In this document: piece after piece, positions 8,401 to 9,792 of the stretch | Numbering within the stretch: the first letter of the stretch is position 1 | Layout: every line of letters starts with the position of its first letter | Source: an uncultured bacterium | Lineage (GTDB): Bacteria > Actinomycetota > Actinomycetes > S36-B12 | Length of the DNA: 9,792 nucleotides | Direction: 5' to 3' | Assembly: GCA_903954205.1 (NCBI GenBank) | Contig: CAJBMR010000378.1 | Span: forward strand, 1 to 9,792 | Translations under genes and position numbers: made by a program | The notes under the pieces: model-generated | What the model was told of the DNA's origin: nothing | Database searches by the model: none | What the model saw: only the letters and a program-made list of their open reading frames with translations

Positions 8401-9792
8401 CCTTCGAGCTCTCCACGACCGGGCGCTCCTATACGTTGACCGCCGATCGCAATTCCGCAGGCCGTGTACTGGGGACGCGACTCAACGTCAGCGACAAGGA
8501 CCGGGACATCACGGATGCGGCGTGGTCCTACGCCTACGACGAGGCGGGTCGCCTGGTGGTGGCCGAGCTCACCACCGAGGGCGACAGCGCGGCTATGGGA
8601 GACAAGAAGCGCGAGTTCACCTACGCCTACAACTCACCCGAGGCGTGCCCGTCAAAGGCGGGCGACAACTTCGATCGCACAGGCGGCTCGCGCGACGGGG
8701 TCGACTTCGTCACGTGCTACGACGATAAGGGCCGGCTGAGCACGACGACCGATCCGCAGTTGGCCCCCGAGGGCGACAAGGCCAAGGCGACCTGGGACGG
8801 CCTCGGTCGCCTGGTCGCTCTCGACGCGCAGACGCCGCTCGCCATCGAGTGGGCCGGGGCGACGCAGGTGGCGTCCGTGACCCAGGGCGAAAGTGTCACG
8901 TCGTTCCTCCGTGTGGGGACGCAACTCATCGAGCAGACGATCGAGGGCACCGCGACTCGGTTCGGGTACGCCGCCGCGAGCAACTCGGCTCCCACGCTCG
9001 TCCTGGACGCCAGCGGCACGGTGACCTCCATGCGTCTCGGCCTGCCCGGAGGTGCCGAGGCCACCCTCACACCGCAGGGTGACCCATCGACGATGAGCCA
9101 CCTCGACCTCTTCTCGGGGTGGCTGACCACCACCGGCGCGGACGGCACCGCTCAGGGCGCAGGCGAGTCTGCCCTGGCGGCCCAGTACGGGCCCTACGGC
9201 GAGCCACTGGTGACCACGCAGACCGCGGCCCCGCCCATGAGCTACGGCTGGCAGGCGGGAGCGCGCAACATCGCCATCGGCGGCGCCCACGACCTCACGT
9301 TCTCGGCACGGCCCTACCACCCATGGCTTGGCCAGTTCCTCGCCTTCGATCCCGTGCCCGGCGCGTCAGCGACCGGATACGGGTACGGCGATGCCGACCC
9401 GGTCAACAAGCCCGACTACTCCGGCAACTTCGGGGTGTGGGAGTGGCTCGGCGTTGCCGGCGGCGTCGTGGCAGCGATCGGCGGTCTGAGCTCGGGCAAG
9501 GTGGCGGGCTCGACCAGCGCGATCGCATGGGGTGCGAGCGTGGGCGCCATGGCGGTGGGCAGCATCGCCGCCGCGACAGGGATCGTCGGCACCTGGGTCA
9601 CGGGAGAAGAGACGTCCTCCAGCGTGATCTCCACTGCGGTGGCGGCCCTGGGCATCGCGCTCTCCGTGCGTGGGGCCTGGAATTGGGACACCAACAGCTT
9701 CCAAAAGCGCTTCCGTCTCTACGGCGTTATCGCAGAGCAGGACCTCGACGCATACGTAGCCGAAGAGATCCAGCGGAAACAGGGCCTGCTCA
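5385..9792 (+). CDS. RHS/YD-repeat lipoprotein with Fn3-like, PA14-like and RHS core domains (3' end outside window)
   Basis: The frame is open from the ATG at 5385 to the right edge (1,469 codons). The start is tightly fixed: an in-frame TAG lies at 5373 with no start codon between. Residues 1-20 form a lipoprotein signal (MRIRTPLAVL..., lipobox LGAC, Cys20). A Pro/Ser/Glu linker runs to about 72, and an Fn3-like domain spans about 75-175 (YAWRV...WEGPWAFKVDTVR). YD repeats (VAYDKFGRV) precede a PA14-like domain (about 612-704; VAVDVTIDGARC...LDKGPHAIAL), and further YD repeats follow (TAYDVAGRA, VAYAYDSDGRL, WSYAYDEAGRL, ATWDGLGRL). The RHS core is at 1308-1348 (ARPYHPWLGQF...FDPVPG...DPVNKPDYSG). 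After it come three hydrophobic segments (about 1355-1430) and the start of a polar, probably helical stretch. The protein is colinear with the minus-strand RHS protein over its whole visible length. Inferred role: membrane-anchored shell delivering or displaying a C-terminal domain that lies beyond the window. Confidence 0.94.
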   Translation, partial: MRIRTPLAVLASSALLLGACTSAPEPATSTSPAPVESSSESGEVAGAGVNAADVEAWKAGPVPASGESGPVVPTVWPAAVVKGSGTSTSLTPTLVAPGVTGKVDVQVVSLTDGGGFGADGAQEATGVVFEGRGDAEGTEIPAESLQPGATYAWRVSKDGQAWEGPWAFKVDTVRAQSAPTDSMGGIVVNMLSGVPSFAYESPTVAGALGGVSIGLFHRPDLSAVPGLPAGWAWALPGTSALELTTSSDAADPASVTLQFGNGVASTFVRTESGAYVPGLADGTITRYSAGGQLVAIEPGVWQYTASDGSVSRYVDGRPVAEWSGGKPVAVMTWDSSGRLTSVGDGVSRTASLSFAGDGSCPADSWGNSFEVVDGLWCSITNADGSVTAVGYVGKQIGLIADAGGVSVGFGWDAAGRISALRSMDAGAAAATAGGDWAGADLATQVAYDKFGRVASLTSGAASPGGERVTRSYTYPTDTSGDTLAASASQVSGGTDNGTVVSVVATSDTWQVISREDVSGRTSKAVYDEATGALVGGTDSTGRTFTMKVDATTKVTSSIGPYQGSSDGAMRTDRVMDATAVDPSRGADSPVERWQGLQATVWAKDAVTPEWWNGDVLRGGLAARLDYPGQWNAQATGTWTTDEGGEWLVTVESSDNVAVDVTIDGARCTDAEGKDGCTIKLDKGPHAIALALEGEGTGSFEIRAGRGKAGEIPLEALTPNYGAATVMEVNDNVGQRNLGTQLLAVSRPWAGSPDTVTTSGSLTTAMAYEPNEPTAAQWGRMVSKTTPGGSVQSVTYYGDSEDATDPCTQQSYPQAGLPKTTTRYDGVTVTTVYNASGLPVSTTTQGSDGGELACTAYDVAGRAVSTSLSTLDGKQLNAATATYVWQDGLLTETATAQEGDQSFTMVTVTNVLGQLVSYTDAWGNRTDYAYSAQGNLLERRTTPQGADSPLLTVAYAYDSDGRLDAVAANGKELAKVSYAQDELVSKIAYAGGVVRDYAYDSAGAVRAFELSTTGRSYTLTADRNSAGRVLGTRLNVSDKDRDITDAAWSYAYDEAGRLVVAELTTEGDSAAMGDKKREFTYAYNSPEACPSKAGDNFDRTGGSRDGVDFVTCYDDKGRLSTTTDPQLAPEGDKAKATWDGLGRLVALDAQTPLAIEWAGATQVASVTQGESVTSFLRVGTQLIEQTIEGTATRFGYAAASNSAPTLVLDASGTVTSMRLGLPGGAEATLTPQGDPSTMSHLDLFSGWLTTTGADGTAQGAGESALAAQYGPYGEPLVTTQTAAPPMSYGWQAGARNIAIGGAHDLTFSARPYHPWLGQFLAFDPVPGASATGYGYGDADPVNKPDYSGNFGVWEWLGVAGGVVAAIGGLSSGKVAGSTSAIAWGASVGAMAVGSIAAATGIVGTWVTGEETSSSVISTAVAALGIALSVRGAWNWDTNSFQKRFRLYGVIAEQDLDAYVAEEIQRKQGLL
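7218..7496 (+). other. PA14-like domain in the plus-strand RHS protein
   Basis: Residues about 612-704 show GLAARLDYPGQW, TGTWTTDEGGEWLVTVESSD, VAVDVTIDG and LDKGPHAIALALEG, ending FEIRAG. This is the PA14 order of a glycine-led entry strand, a W-x-T strand, an IDG turn and a G-x-H strand. Cys667 and Cys676 match the pair in the paralogue's PA14-like domain. Confidence 0.75.
8523..8542 (+). repeat. Plus-strand partner of the 20-base exact repeat
   Basis: This is the exact partner of 778-797 (minus strand), at the same point of the YD shell. It marks the two genes as an inverted, diverged duplication. Confidence 0.85.
8709..8724 (+). repeat. Plus-strand partner of the 16-base inverted repeat
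   Basis: This copy encodes VTCYD around Cys1111 and matches 584-599 on the minus strand. The similarity around it continues with interruptions. Confidence 0.8.
9306..9428 (+). other. RHS core-associated motif
   Basis: Residues 1308-1348 carry the RHS core signature in a diverged form: ARPYHPWLGQF in place of the common R-x-YDP-x-x-GRF, then FDPVPG, YGYGDADPVNKP and DYSG. In the family this segment ends the shell, and variable C-terminal domains start just after it. Confidence 0.85.
9447..9674 (+). other. Post-core hydrophobic region (three putative membrane-prone segments)
   Basis: Residues about 1355-1368, 1379-1405 and 1413-1430 are Ala/Gly/Val/Ile-rich with few charges (LGVAGGVVAAIGGL; AIAWGASVGAMAVGSI…; VISTAVAALGIALSV). 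They are followed by a basic/polar stretch (KRFRLYG…AEQDLDAYVAEEIQRK). Hydrophobic linkers between the RHS core and the toxin are known in polymorphic toxins. The downstream domain is cut off. Confidence 0.6.

Noticed and set aside
1..9792. CRISPR array, tRNA, IS ends or prophage attachment sites
   Set aside because: I saw no evenly spaced short repeats, cloverleaf, transposase motif or terminal inverted repeats. Repetitive protein segments are YD repeats and do not form a DNA array.

Overview
The window comes from a high-GC Gram-positive bacterium, most probably an actinomycete (Actinomycetota). This rests on strong G/C bias at third codon positions, three N-terminal lipoprotein signal peptides with no sign of an outer-membrane system, and an actinobacterial-type RHS core signature. 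The genus cannot be read from the sequence. There is no tRNA, rRNA, CRISPR array, insertion sequence or phage gene.

Three genes fill almost the whole window, arranged around one divergent promoter region (about 5263-5384). To the left, on the minus strand, lie a 426-residue cysteine-rich lipoprotein of unknown family (5251 to 3971) and, sharing one base with its stop codon (TAATG), a giant RHS/YD-repeat lipoprotein (3971 to beyond base 1; 1,323 codons visible). To the right, on the plus strand, a second giant RHS/YD-repeat lipoprotein starts at 5385 and is still open at base 9792 (1,469 codons visible). Both giant genes are cut by the window edges, so neither C-terminal effector region is complete.

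The two giant proteins are full-length paralogues with the same architecture: lipobox, Pro/Ser-rich tether, Fn3-like domain ending in a GPWxFxxDT motif, YD-repeat shell, a PA14-like domain inserted near residues 600-710, more YD repeats, and then (seen only in the plus gene) the RHS core motif followed by three hydrophobic segments. All eight non-lipid cysteines match one for one between them. The cysteines form four pairs with nearly identical spacing, which suggests disulphides in an extracytoplasmic shell.

The best reading is a surface-tethered polymorphic-toxin or WapA-like locus. In it, lipid-anchored YD-repeat shells would carry variable C-terminal payloads, and the coupled small lipoprotein would be a dedicated partner. 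The protein architecture is visible in the sequence. The toxin or contact-dependent role is inference, because the payload ends lie outside the window.
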